Source of the DNA: Sinomicrobium oceani
GTDB taxonomy: Bacteria > Bacteroidota > Bacteroidia > Flavobacteriales > Flavobacteriaceae
Length of the DNA: 45,812 nucleotides
Direction of reading: 5' to 3'
Assembly: GCF_900119185.1 (NCBI RefSeq)
Contig: NZ_FPJE01000033.1
Location: 1-45,812, forward strand
Of this stretch, positions 25,742 to 35,377 are shown one piece after another. The notes below the pieces were generated by a model. The model was not told where the DNA came from. It saw only the letters and a list, made by a program, of their open reading frames with translations, and made no database searches. The translations under genes and the position numbers were made by a program. Numbering within the stretch: the first letter of the stretch is position 1; every line of letters starts with the position of its first letter.

Positions 25742-27622
25742 TTAGTGGTTAGGATTTTTTACAAGTTTCGGATTGTTGTTGAGTACACTCTGCTCGATCT
25801 CGGAATAATAATTGCCAAACCGGAAACGGTCGGAAGCCGTTACACGTGTAGGCCTTATGATCTTATAAATATACTTTCCGTGATCTGCATTCCCCGGATT
25901 GTAAATCTTATAGGGCCACATACCATAGGGTTGTGTCTGTCTCTTGGTAGCACTTCCGATATCCTGTGTAATACCTGAGGATGTAATTTCGGTACCGTCC
26001 ATCACGAGATGAGCGATCCTCCAGCGTTTGAGATCAAAGAAGTAAAGTCCTTCGAAAGCGAGTTCCACGTAACGCTCATGCGCTATCCTGTCAAATGTGA
26101 TATCTCCGGGAGTAAGGGGTACGGTAATTCCCGCACGTTCCCGCACTTCATTCATATATTCCGCAGCCAGATCGGGTTGTCCGAGTTCAAAAGCGGCTTC
26201 TGCGGCATTCAGCAGGACTTCTGCAAAGCGATACCTTACGAACCATACGTCGCTCATCACACCCCGCTGCCCGGAGCCGTCTTTAGGGTCCTGGTATTTC
26301 CGGATGTAAAACCCGGATTGTGCCACGTGTTCCAATCCGTCTATGGGGCCGTCAAATCCCACGACCTGCATGGATGTGCCGTCTACGACTTTACTCTGTC
26401 CGCGGGCATCACCGCTGATCACCGATCCGTCGGGCATTTGCAGGCCTGCGAAGATATCTACGGTTCTGCCTTTAAACGAAGATCCCGGTACGATAACCGT
26501 GCCCTGCAACCGGGCATCGCGATTGGCAAATATGTCCGTAACCTCATCATAGGCTATATAATTTCCGGAATCATCCGTATTGGGCAAGGGTGCCAGTTCC
26601 CCTTCAAGGGTCTCAAAAGCCTGTACGAGATTCAACGAGGGATTGATACGTCCGCCTTCTTCTTCCTCTGCACCGTACCGGGGCTGATTGGAAATCGTGA
26701 ATCCGTGCCTTTTTCCGGTCTGCAGTTTGTAATCTTCTACAAAAATGACTTCCGGATTGCTGGCTTTATCGTAAAATATGCTCGCGAAATTTTCCGCCAG
26801 ATCGGGTTTTTTCTCATATAGTGCATACGCTCCGGCCTCCCCGTTTATAAGTTGCCGGGCAGCATTCAATGCTTTGGTATAGTATTCCTCATCCCGTTCT
26901 GCCGGGATACCTACTTCTCCTCCCGGAAGCGATACCTGGGGAGTTGTAGCTCCGTACCGGGCTATAGACCCGGCATACAAGGCGGCACGGCATTGCATAG
27001 CCAGGGCAGCACCCGTACTGGCTCTCGATTTGGAATTGGCATCATTGGGTAGCATCTCCATGATCTCTTCTGCCTCGGAGATCACAAAATCATATATAGC
27101 CGCTTCGGTTTCCCTGGCATGCTGCAGGTAAGCGGGATCACCACTATAGTCGTATTCCATGGGTTCCAGGATCAAGGGTACGCCTCCCATACGCTTAACC
27201 AGCGTGAAATAATACGATGCCCTTAAAAAACGAGCTTCGGCAATAAACCGGGTCTTATAGGCTTCGTCCAGGCCTTCTGAAGCCGTAACTCCTTCTATAA
27301 ATATGTTGAGGTCGCGGATGTAACCGTAATCCCATGTTCTCCAATCGCCGTAACCCCAGCTGTTGTTCTGGAAAGCTCCGTAGCTCCCGCTATCCGACCA
27401 GAAAGCCAGGTTGAACCCGGAAAGGGATTGCCAGTTCTCCACAGTTCCGAAATCATTGTAGCGATTGTACAGATCCGCAAGGATCGAGAGGGTCAGTTCC
27501 GGACTGTTATAGGCTTTATCGGAAGGAATGATCTGGGTGGGTTCCCGGGTGAGGAAATCATCATCATTACAACTGCCAAGCCAGAAGGTCAATAGTATAA
27601 AGGTATATATATATCTTTTCAT
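25742..27622 (-). CDS. SusD/RagB-family outer-membrane glycan-binding lipoprotein
   Basis: The 626-residue lipoprotein (LGSC, Cys18) starts with the SusD hallmark DFLTREPTQIIPSDKAY and has the TPR-rich N-terminal half (FIAEARFLRASYYFTLVKRMGGVPLI). The C-terminal helices RYRFAEVLLNAAEAAFELG and DRIAHERYVELAFEGLYFFDLKRW close the family pattern. It forms the lid of the SusC transporter and captures oligosaccharides at the cell surface. It lies 18 bp downstream of susC, as usual. At 626 residues it is somewhat longer than typical SusD proteins, mostly in the loops that bind ligand. Confidence 0.95.
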   Translation of the reverse strand: MKRYIYTFILLTFWLGSCNDDDFLTREPTQIIPSDKAYNSPELTLSILADLYNRYNDFGTVENWQSLSGFNLAFWSDSGSYGAFQNNSWGYGDWRTWDYGYIRDLNIFIEGVTASEGLDEAYKTRFIAEARFLRASYYFTLVKRMGGVPLILEPMEYDYSGDPAYLQHARETEAAIYDFVISEAEEIMEMLPNDANSKSRASTGAALAMQCRAALYAGSIARYGATTPQVSLPGGEVGIPAERDEEYYTKALNAARQLINGEAGAYALYEKKPDLAENFASIFYDKASNPEVIFVEDYKLQTGKRHGFTISNQPRYGAEEEEGGRINPSLNLVQAFETLEGELAPLPNTDDSGNYIAYDEVTDIFANRDARLQGTVIVPGSSFKGRTVDIFAGLQMPDGSVISGDARGQSKVVDGTSMQVVGFDGPIDGLEHVAQSGFYIRKYQDPKDGSGQRGVMSDVWFVRYRFAEVLLNAAEAAFELGQPDLAAEYMNEVRERAGITVPLTPGDITFDRIAHERYVELAFEGLYFFDLKRWRIAHLVMDGTEITSSGITQDIGSATKRQTQPYGMWPYKIYNPGNADHGKYIYKIIRPTRVTASDRFRFGNYYSEIEQSVLNNNPKLVKNPNH

Positions 27623-27640
27623 CGTAGTATTGCTTTTGTG

Positions 27641-30600
27641 TTATAGTGAAATGTTTACACCTAAGTTGACAAACTTATTCGGCGGATATTGTAACCCGTT
27701 GGTATCCGCAATTTCCGGGTCAACACCAAACTTGGAAAGATTATCGATGGAGAACAGGTTATATCCATTTACATAAAAACGCATTTTCTGAATTCCGAAT
27801 TTGTCGAGAAATACTTTCGGAAGGGAATATCCCACTTCGAGTGTCCTTGCCCTGATATACGTTACGTTATGCAGCCAGAAGGTGGAATTCCGGTAACTAC
27901 TGTGTCCTCCGTGATTATATCGCAGGGCCGGATACTTCCCGGGTATCCATTCGCTTTGCGCATCAAAGGGGTCTGCACGGTGCCAGCGATCGAGAAAGAT
28001 GCTGTTTAGTGCCCCTTCATTCTGATACGGCACACGGGTTTCGTGCTCCTGGTTCCAGGAATATCCGGAGGCTCCGGAAAAATCTGCAGTCAGGTCAAAT
28101 CCTTTGTAAGCCATTCGCAAACTAAAGCCGAAATTGATATTGGGATTGAAAGAGGTGTATCCTATGGGTCTTTCATCATAGCCGTCTATATATCCGTCAC
28201 CGTTGAAATCCTTGTATATAATATCGCCGGGTAACAGGGTTGAATTTCCCTGTCCGTCTATATTAACCGGGTAATTGTCGATTTCCTCCTGGGTTTTGAA
28301 CTGCCCGACGGCTGTCAATCCCCAGAAAATATTGTCGTAACGTCCTTCCGGACGGTTCCGGTACTCCTGCCAGGAATTCGCGTAACGGGGTTTGTAACTG
28401 TCCAGAAATTTACTCCTGGATACCGAAGCATTACCGCTGACGGTAAAGGTAAGTTCTCCGAAATTTCCGGAATAGGCCAGGGCACCTTCAATACCGTAAC
28501 GGGCATCACTGTTTACGTTTTCATCGGGAAGTCCGTACCCGACTTCACTCGGAATAAGGATATCGTATTTTCTTCCCCGGAGTCCGGTACGTTTACGATA
28601 GAAATATTCCAGAGATCCGCTGAGTTTACTGTCGAACAGGTAAAAATCTGCCCCAATGTTGGTGATCTTGCTTTTAAACCAGCTGAAATTTGTGATCGGG
28701 ACACCGCGGTTACGGGATCCTACCACGACATTGCCGTCGAGGATGACCTGGGAAACATTATAATTGTATCCGCTGAGGTAATCATAGGCACCGAGGCCTG
28801 TAACATCCCTGTTATCATCTCCGAGAACTCCATAAGAAGCCCTGAATTTCAAATCGTTAAGCACTGTGTTTTCACCGAGAAACTTCTGCATAAAGGCTTC
28901 GTCCGTAATGCGCCATCCTCCGGAAATAGAAGGGAAAAAGCCCGTCCGTTTTCCGGGAGCAAACATCCAGGAAGCATCGCGTCTACCCGAGAGCTCCAGG
29001 TAGTACCTGTTTTTGTAATTATAACTTATCCTTCCGACATAGCCTATACGGGCTTCTTCGTTATCACTGTCATCAAAGGTGTCCATATCTTTAAAATAGA
29101 TCAGGGGAAGGTCGTTGTTATCCGGTACGGCATGTACCCACTGCCGGATATACCGATCTTCCTTACGTTCGATAACAAAAAAGGATTCTATATTGTGATC
29201 TCCGAACGAATTTTTATAGTGCAACTGCCCCTGATAAAGCTGGCGAATTACCTTTTCATTGGCGCGCTCACGCCACGGGTTGGTACTTCCCCCGGTGACT
29301 TCGTAAGTGTCGGTCTCGGGATAATAGGTATAAGCATCGTACGTATATTCGTGGCCGTCCAGCACACGGTCTGCAAAGTAATAGGAGTACATCCCTTTTA
29401 GCGTCAGTCCGTCTACAAACGGAATATCATATTCCCCGGTAAAATTACTCTGGATAACCCTCCAGGTATCCAGGGCATATCCTCCTGTTTTTTTGTTGTG
29501 CAATGCCCAATTTGTCTCATTATGCCCTATATCATTGAGATAATCCGGGTTATCATTGGCGTATGGCCGTTCGAAAGGCCTGTTGCGAAGAATAGCAAAA
29601 CGGGGTAACCAATAATCATCTTCGTAAGGAATGCCGGGGTTATCACGTACCTCGATACGCCCGTTGATCTGTACCCCGACCCTTAGACGATCGGAAATAC
29701 TGGCGTCTACGTTACTCTGAATGTTGGTCCGCTCAAAGGTAAACTCATCTCCCAGAACGGCCTCCTGCTTTAACCTGGTAGCCGAAAGGTAGTAATTGAT
29801 CTTTTCGGAGCCTCCGGAAGCATTGACATTAAGATTGGTCAGCGGTGCATTTTTCTTAATGATAAAATCCTTCCAATTAAAAGATTGATATCCGTATTCC
29901 GTGCCTAACCTGTATTTTTCAAGTTCCTCGGGAGTGATGTTGGTCTGTCCGAACTGATTGACATCGGCTTCGGCCTTGAGCCGCATCCATTGGTAGGAAT
30001 CATTTACAGGTTCGGGAAAACGAGACCAGCTCTGCCATCCGGTGTAAGCGTTGATACTCACGGTATTCCGGGAACCTTTTTTACCTTTTTTGGTCGTTAC
30101 CACAACCACTCCGTTTGCGGCCCGTACCCCGTAAATAGCCGCAGATGCATCTTTCAAAACCGTAAGGCTTTCGATATCATTCGGGGCGAGATTATTAAAT
30201 TGTCCTTCATCCTGCGGTACGCCATCTATAATAAATAGCGGCGTTCCCATATTACGGATCTGTACTGCTGCACTGGCTCCGGGACGTCCGTCAGCCATAC
30301 GAAACGTCACTCCCGGAATTTTTCCGGCCAGACCGGAACTCACCGTAGCCCCTCCGTGCACATTTTCCATCTCCTCACTGGTTATGGTAGAAATGGCACC
30401 CGTGAGCGATTTTTTCTCCTGAGAGGAATACCCGGTGATGACGACTTCATCAAGTTGCTGCGAATCTTCCTGCATCGTTACATCGATACGGGATTTCCCG
30501 GCTACCGAAACCTCCTGGGAGATAAATCCGACATACGAAAAGGTCAGCACATCCTCTTCGGTGACTTTCAATTCGTAATTTCCGTCGAAATCGGTGGTTG

Positions 30601-31081
30601 TTCCTTTCGGTTTCCCTTTTATCAGGATATTGACGCCCGGCAAGGGGGCTCCCTGATTATCTATAACCGCCCCCGTTACCGTCTTTTCCTGTGGTTTTTC
30701 TTCCGGCTTTTTTACCGGAACGGGCATCCTGGTCTTTTTGACCGCTATGGTATTATTTTTTTGCAGAAAGGAAATATGGGCTCCTTTGGAAATGCGCTTC
30801 AGGATTTCTGCCACACTTCGATTCCGGGCATCGAGCGTAATCCTCTCCTTTATATTATTCACCAATCCTTCTTCATAAAAAAAGACAAAATCGGTCTTCT
30901 GTTCTATAGTCTTCAGAAGCTCTCCAACCGATAAGTCCTTTGCCACAACATCAATATAGACGTCGCGGATGCTTTGCGAAGTAGCTTTTGAGGCAAAAGC
31001 CAGTCCGGAAAATGTCCAGATGCTCAGTAGAATGGTGCGTAAAGTCATGGTAATACAAGCCTTAGCAAGATTATTTTTCAT
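27641..31081 (-). CDS. SusC/RagA-family TonB-dependent transporter with STN signalling domain
   Basis: I take the ATG at 31081 (MKNNLAKACIT), giving 1146 residues with a normal leader. A start 57 bp upstream would add a non-leader extension. After the signal peptide come an STN domain (about residues 40-115), a carboxypeptidase-regulatory-like domain (about 135-210, GAVIDNQGAPLPGVNILIKG), a TonB plug (about 215-330, FIIDGVPQ and TVLKDASAAIYG) and a large 22-strand barrel ending in NLGVNISL. The protein imports oligosaccharides across the outer membrane using TonB energy. The STN domain is the hallmark of transducer-type receptors and matches the FecR gene directly upstream (31224-32249), so this SusC likely also signals substrate arrival. 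Confidence 0.95.
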   Translation of the reverse strand: MKNNLAKACITMTLRTILLSIWTFSGLAFASKATSQSIRDVYIDVVAKDLSVGELLKTIEQKTDFVFFYEEGLVNNIKERITLDARNRSVAEILKRISKGAHISFLQKNNTIAVKKTRMPVPVKKPEEKPQEKTVTGAVIDNQGAPLPGVNILIKGKPKGTTTDFDGNYELKVTEEDVLTFSYVGFISQEVSVAGKSRIDVTMQEDSQQLDEVVITGYSSQEKKSLTGAISTITSEEMENVHGGATVSSGLAGKIPGVTFRMADGRPGASAAVQIRNMGTPLFIIDGVPQDEGQFNNLAPNDIESLTVLKDASAAIYGVRAANGVVVVTTKKGKKGSRNTVSINAYTGWQSWSRFPEPVNDSYQWMRLKAEADVNQFGQTNITPEELEKYRLGTEYGYQSFNWKDFIIKKNAPLTNLNVNASGGSEKINYYLSATRLKQEAVLGDEFTFERTNIQSNVDASISDRLRVGVQINGRIEVRDNPGIPYEDDYWLPRFAILRNRPFERPYANDNPDYLNDIGHNETNWALHNKKTGGYALDTWRVIQSNFTGEYDIPFVDGLTLKGMYSYYFADRVLDGHEYTYDAYTYYPETDTYEVTGGSTNPWRERANEKVIRQLYQGQLHYKNSFGDHNIESFFVIERKEDRYIRQWVHAVPDNNDLPLIYFKDMDTFDDSDNEEARIGYVGRISYNYKNRYYLELSGRRDASWMFAPGKRTGFFPSISGGWRITDEAFMQKFLGENTVLNDLKFRASYGVLGDDNRDVTGLGAYDYLSGYNYNVSQVILDGNVVVGSRNRGVPITNFSWFKSKITNIGADFYLFDSKLSGSLEYFYRKRTGLRGRKYDILIPSEVGYGLPDENVNSDARYGIEGALAYSGNFGELTFTVSGNASVSRSKFLDSYKPRYANSWQEYRNRPEGRYDNIFWGLTAVGQFKTQEEIDNYPVNIDGQGNSTLLPGDIIYKDFNGDGYIDGYDERPIGYTSFNPNINFGFSLRMAYKGFDLTADFSGASGYSWNQEHETRVPYQNEGALNSIFLDRWHRADPFDAQSEWIPGKYPALRYNHGGHSSYRNSTFWLHNVTYIRARTLEVGYSLPKVFLDKFGIQKMRFYVNGYNLFSIDNLSKFGVDPEIADTNGLQYPPNKFVNLGVNISL

Positions 31082-31223
31082 AATTTTGTGAAGATTAAAT
31101 GAAACTTCGGTTTTGTTTGGTTTCCGGCCTTCTATCAATTGCGCTAACAGTGGTAAGAGGGCCGATTTTTTTGGTTTTTAACTGTGATTATTTCTCGGTT
31201 TTATCCATACACAAGATTTTTTA

Positions 31224-32249
31224 TCAGGAACATTTTTTTCCGTTTATAGTTACTATCCCGTCTTTAATCTCATAAGAGATACCAAGGGTGTATTTAAAGC
31301 TGTGTAATACGCTTGCCAATCCCTGGTTCTTATGATCACCCGTAATGACACATGCTTTGAGCTCGGGATTCTTGAGTACAACTTTGACACCATACCAGCG
31401 TTCGAGCATTCCGGCAGCTTCATCCAGAGGGGTCTGCCTGAAAGAAAGAATACCTTCCTTCCACACCCCTATGCTGTCCAGATCTACTTTTCTTGTAGTA
31501 AAACCCGGACCTCCTTTACGATATATGGCTTGCTGGCTGGGGTGCAGCAAGACATGGTTCTTTTCCTCCCGTTGATGATCGCCGGCTCCCTTACGTACTT
31601 CCACCAACCCGGTGGCTACAGAAACCTCCACCTCTTCCCGGTAAGCCTTTACGTTAAAGGAGGTTCCCAATACCTGTGTGGTGAGCTCCCCGGTTTTTAC
31701 CAGGAAAGGATGTTCTTTATCTTTGGTCACTTCAAAAAAAGCTTCTCCTTTGAGGACTACCGTTCTTGTATTACCTGAAAAGCGATCGGGGAAAACCAGT
31801 TCGGAATCGGAATTCAACCGGACTACCGTGCCATCCGGAAGGGTTATCGTCGCTTTTTCACCGGGAGCGATGTGCTTGCTGATCAAGATAAAGGGACGGG
31901 GTACCTCTTCACGGTCCGTGCCATACCATATCCATGAGACCGACAGCAATACTGCGAGTACCGCAGCTGCCTGATAATACCACGGTTTGATTTTACTTTT
32001 TTCAGGTCTGCGAATCCGGTGTTTTTTATCTGCTTTTTCTATCATCCGGTTAAAGCGAAGTTCGCGGTCATTTTTCGCGGGGTCCTCGTTTTTTTTTAAC
32101 ACTTCCCAATGCTCGTCCATCCAGGACCTGACTTTTTCTTCAGAACCGTGCTCTTTCATCCAGTTCATCAGCCGGTGATAATCCTCTTCACCAATGGTAT
32201 TTTCCCTGAATGCCTTAAATAATTGTTCTATTTCCTGCTCCCTATTCAT
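31224..32249 (-). CDS. FecR-family anti-sigma factor
   Basis: The 341-residue product has a cytoplasmic N-terminal helical domain (about residues 1-85), one transmembrane helix (about 90-109), a periplasmic FecR domain (about 120-225) and a C-terminal DUF4974 domain (about 265-340). The FecR core is marked by GEKATITLPDGTVVRLNSDS and GEAFFEVTKD. In Bacteroidota it receives a signal from the STN domain of its SusC partner and releases the cognate ECF sigma factor. It lies 142 bp upstream of susC. Its expected sigma partner (34640-35245) is separated from it by a GH127-type gene, which is unusual. Confidence 0.95.
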   Translation of the reverse strand: MNREQEIEQLFKAFRENTIGEEDYHRLMNWMKEHGSEEKVRSWMDEHWEVLKKNEDPAKNDRELRFNRMIEKADKKHRIRRPEKSKIKPWYYQAAAVLAVLLSVSWIWYGTDREEVPRPFILISKHIAPGEKATITLPDGTVVRLNSDSELVFPDRFSGNTRTVVLKGEAFFEVTKDKEHPFLVKTGELTTQVLGTSFNVKAYREEVEVSVATGLVEVRKGAGDHQREEKNHVLLHPSQQAIYRKGGPGFTTRKVDLDSIGVWKEGILSFRQTPLDEAAGMLERWYGVKVVLKNPELKACVITGDHKNQGLASVLHSFKYTLGISYEIKDGIVTINGKKCS

Positions 32250-32386
32250 CTATTCTGATAATTTCATGGGGGTTTTAGGTCCCGATGCCCTCTTCTCCTG
32301 ACACCATCAATATATACATCACACCTAACTTACCCGAAAGTCCCAACCTGTTTTGTATTTTTTATTTCCCGGGTACCGGAATACTT

Positions 32387-34513
32387 TTATTCAGCAATAT
32401 TATACGTAGGGAATTCCGTTATTCTCAACGTCGTACAACCATAAGGAACAAGAATGATATCCTCCAGTTCTTCCTTACTTTTCAACTTGTTCCAGTAGCC
32501 CGGCATAACAGGTACTCCCCTGATTTCTTTCCATTCTTCTGCTTTTACACCCTCTAAGCGGAGTTCTACGGGAACATTATCGAGGTTCCAGGGATACTCC
32601 TGGTTCCAATCGTTTTCCACCACCCGGATTTTTTCTTCCGGGTTGCGCACAGTCTGTTCGGGCAAACCGTACTTCCATTCCGAAGCCGGATAGAATTCCC
32701 GGAATTCGCCATAAAAATCCCCGCGGTCTTTTCGCTTTTCGGTATGTGGTATTTTCAGGGCATAAACGAGGGGGCCGCGTTCTACAGCCGTAGCAAATTC
32801 GAACCACCGGGATGTTTTTATTTTCATGGGCAACCGGAGGGTAACCTCATCTCCGGAATTCCAGGTTCTCCGGATCACGGCGATGTTATCTTCGATCCGG
32901 ACGTCAACTCTTTTACCGTTTACCCGTATTTCCGGATGCTCCGTCCATCCCGGGACACGCAGATGAAAGGGAAAGGCAACCGTTTCGGACAAGGTCATTT
33001 TAAAGTTCACCATATCCCGGAAGGGGTAAGCGGTACGTTCTTCGAGGCGGAGTTCTGCGCCGTCCGCGACCTTCAGCTTTACCCGGCCGGGGGCATATTG
33101 CAGTGCTGCAACACCTCCGTCCCGTGTTCCGTAAAACAGGTTTTGTACAAACTTGGGCCAGGACTGATGCATATTGGTTAAACAGCAGGTGTACCCGGTA
33201 AGCGTACCATATACAAAATCCGTAAAGTGATGATTATGGGTTTCGAATGCGGCATCAAGCCGGTCGCTGATTTCTACCTGATTGGCCGCCTGAAAATATT
33301 GTTTTGTCATATAATCGTCCGAAGCCTGTACAGGGAGGGCATTGTATGTGATCTTTTCAAGGAGATCGGCAAACTCCATATCACCGGTAATCCGTATCAT
33401 ACTCTCCAGGGAAAACATCATCTCGGATACCGAACAGAACTCTATGCCTCTGACAGGGTTATTTCCGTGCAGGGGTTCATCCCCTCCATACATTCCCTGT
33501 GGTTGACCGTGAAAGCGCCTGACATCGCGAAGTGCTTTCTTTACGGCATAGAGATATTTATCGTCCGGCTGTTGCTGGTACCGTATAACGGGTTCTTTTA
33601 TTCCCTGTGCAAGGTTTACCGTGTGTATCCCTCCGTGGCGGGACAGTGTGATCTTTGCAATTTCCAGGGTGTCAAAAGGATATCTTTTGGTACTCCCGTA
33701 AGACCAGGGATATCCGGGGTCATCATCTTTGACCTGGTTGAGGAATACAGTAGTCCACGGAAATGTCTGTTCGTGAATAAGATCTGCCAGTTCCAGCAGG
33801 AACTTGTCCCCGGTAATATTGTATAACCAGTATACGACCTGCAGATTATCTCCCCCCCTCCGGTTCCCCCAGAACGATAAAAAATCGAGAGGAGTTTCCG
33901 GCAATTCTTTTTGCTGATATCTGAAATAACGGGTCAGTGCGGTGATAACCCTTTTGTCTCCGGTAGCTTCATAATGCTGCTTGAGTATTTTGAGCATGAT
34001 CATTTTCGGCCACCAGTCCCGTCGTGCTCCCTTTTGCAGACCGGGTTCCGGTTCGGGTTCTTTATCAAAGGGCACAGGACCGAGATAACCATCTTCGGAC
34101 TGATGTTCCAAGGTCCATGTTATCCAGGGTTCTACTTTTTTCTTCAGGCTGTCATCATCGAGTATATAAGCCAGTGGCAGCAAACCGTCTATCCAGTAAG
34201 GACCTCTTTCCCAGCCATCGCCATCTCCCCCGAGCCAACCGTTTCTCTGTCCAGCGACTTCGGGGTAAACCGAATCCATTTTCCCCGTCAGACCATCGGC
34301 CATACGCCGCAACTGCTCTTTCAGCCATCCTTCTGCACGTATGCTTCCGAGGGGAAGTTCGAGGTAAGGATTTTCGCGTAAGGGGGCTCTGTTCTGAAGA
34401 TAATTTGCCTCGCTTATATGCGCTTCCTCATTATCTTGTTGTGGTTCCGGGTTGTCCTTACAAGAACAGTACAACAGGGATAGGATCCCGAGGCAGGTCA
34501 TTAATTTTTTCAT
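32387..34513 (-). CDS. GH127-type beta-L-arabinofuranosidase-like lipoprotein (DUF1680)
   Basis: The 708-residue product has a lipoprotein-type leader (YCSC, Cys18) and an alpha/alpha barrel of the DUF1680 family (GYWLGGDG-like start at about 93-98, GPYWIDGLLPLAY). The zinc-thiolate active site of GH127 is visible. Glu358-x-Cys360 (GIEFCSVSE) and Cys443-Cys444 (GYTCCLTNMHQ) match the E-x-C and CC of the characterised enzyme, in which the second Cys of the pair is the nucleophile. C-terminal beta-sandwich domains follow. It should remove terminal beta-L-arabinofuranose or a similar sugar. The gene sits between the ECF sigma and FecR genes, so it would be made together with the regulatory pair. 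Confidence 0.85.
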   Translation of the reverse strand: MKKLMTCLGILSLLYCSCKDNPEPQQDNEEAHISEANYLQNRAPLRENPYLELPLGSIRAEGWLKEQLRRMADGLTGKMDSVYPEVAGQRNGWLGGDGDGWERGPYWIDGLLPLAYILDDDSLKKKVEPWITWTLEHQSEDGYLGPVPFDKEPEPEPGLQKGARRDWWPKMIMLKILKQHYEATGDKRVITALTRYFRYQQKELPETPLDFLSFWGNRRGGDNLQVVYWLYNITGDKFLLELADLIHEQTFPWTTVFLNQVKDDDPGYPWSYGSTKRYPFDTLEIAKITLSRHGGIHTVNLAQGIKEPVIRYQQQPDDKYLYAVKKALRDVRRFHGQPQGMYGGDEPLHGNNPVRGIEFCSVSEMMFSLESMIRITGDMEFADLLEKITYNALPVQASDDYMTKQYFQAANQVEISDRLDAAFETHNHHFTDFVYGTLTGYTCCLTNMHQSWPKFVQNLFYGTRDGGVAALQYAPGRVKLKVADGAELRLEERTAYPFRDMVNFKMTLSETVAFPFHLRVPGWTEHPEIRVNGKRVDVRIEDNIAVIRRTWNSGDEVTLRLPMKIKTSRWFEFATAVERGPLVYALKIPHTEKRKDRGDFYGEFREFYPASEWKYGLPEQTVRNPEEKIRVVENDWNQEYPWNLDNVPVELRLEGVKAEEWKEIRGVPVMPGYWNKLKSKEELEDIILVPYGCTTLRITEFPTYNIAE

Positions 34514-34639
34514 GAAGTATATGTTTTCCTCCTAACAACACACTTCAAAGCCCTAAAAGTCCCAAAAGGTTTTGTTTTTGCAGTCTGAAAGGGTTGTCGC
34601 CGGATTATCCGAGCAGCATTAAACACGCAAAGACAAAAC

Positions 34640-35245
34640 TTAAAGAAAACAAAAAGCGGAAAAAAGCAAGAGCAACTTGATCGTATTTTCAAGATGGGGT
34701 TGTAGCTGTACCCTGATGGTTTCTATGATCTTCCAGAGATGGTTCTTCACCGTTTTCTGGGATATTCCCATAATATCGGCTATTTCGGCATTGCTTCGCC
34801 CTTCTTCTCTGGACATGATATAAATGGAACGTTTTTTCTGGGGCAGATGATCTATAATATTATCGAGAATGTCCCTGTATTCCGCAAAAATCACCTCCGA
34901 TTCGGTTTCTTCCCGAAGTTCGGACATATTATTCCAGAGTTCATCCCGGATCACTGCTCTTTGTGAAGCATTTCTGAGATAGTTCAGCGTAAGGTTCTTT
35001 GCCATGGTGTACAACAGGGCGCTGAACGACCCCTTCAGCCCGATGTCTGCTCTTCGCTCCCAGATTCTGATAAATACTTCCTGAACAATCTCTTCTGCTA
35101 TATATTCGGATTTCGTATAAGAAAAAACAAAACCGTAGAGCCTTCGCTCCATAATATCGAATATGGTTTTGAAGGCTTTACGGTCTCCTTTGCTAAAACC
35201 TTTTAGCAGTGATTCGCTTATAATATGCTCTTTGGTACTGTTCAC
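34640..35245 (-). CDS. ECF sigma factor (FecI-like) of the PUL
   Basis: This 201-residue ECF sigma has region 2 (YIAEEIVQEVFIRIWERR) and region 4 (NAEIADIMGISQKTVKNHLWKIIETIR). The start is a GTG at 35245. In-frame upstream codons run to a stop within seven codons with no ATG, and the first internal Met would remove part of region 2. The C-terminus has a hydrophobic tail (NTIKLLLLFSAFCFL), common in Bacteroidota FecI-like sigmas. Its partner is the FecR protein at 31224-32249, and the pair should turn on the SusC/D genes when substrate binds. It lies 132 bp after the GH92 gene. Confidence 0.93.
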   Translation of the reverse strand: MNSTKEHIISESLLKGFSKGDRKAFKTIFDIMERRLYGFVFSYTKSEYIAEEIVQEVFIRIWERRADIGLKGSFSALLYTMAKNLTLNYLRNASQRAVIRDELWNNMSELREETESEVIFAEYRDILDNIIDHLPQKKRSIYIMSREEGRSNAEIADIMGISQKTVKNHLWKIIETIRVQLQPHLENTIKLLLLFSAFCFL

Positions 35246-35377
35246 CGGGGCAGTGCTATACGTTTATCTATGGGTATAAACTTAGCAACAATTACTGTTT
35301 TAACAAAATTTTATTTGTTTTTTTCGCAATTTCGTCTTTTAACACTTCAAAAATTCACAAAATACACAACCACCATT

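Noticed and set aside
26009-26821. A 270-codon plus-strand open frame.
   Set aside because: It is fully antisense to susD, whose frame has the family motifs.
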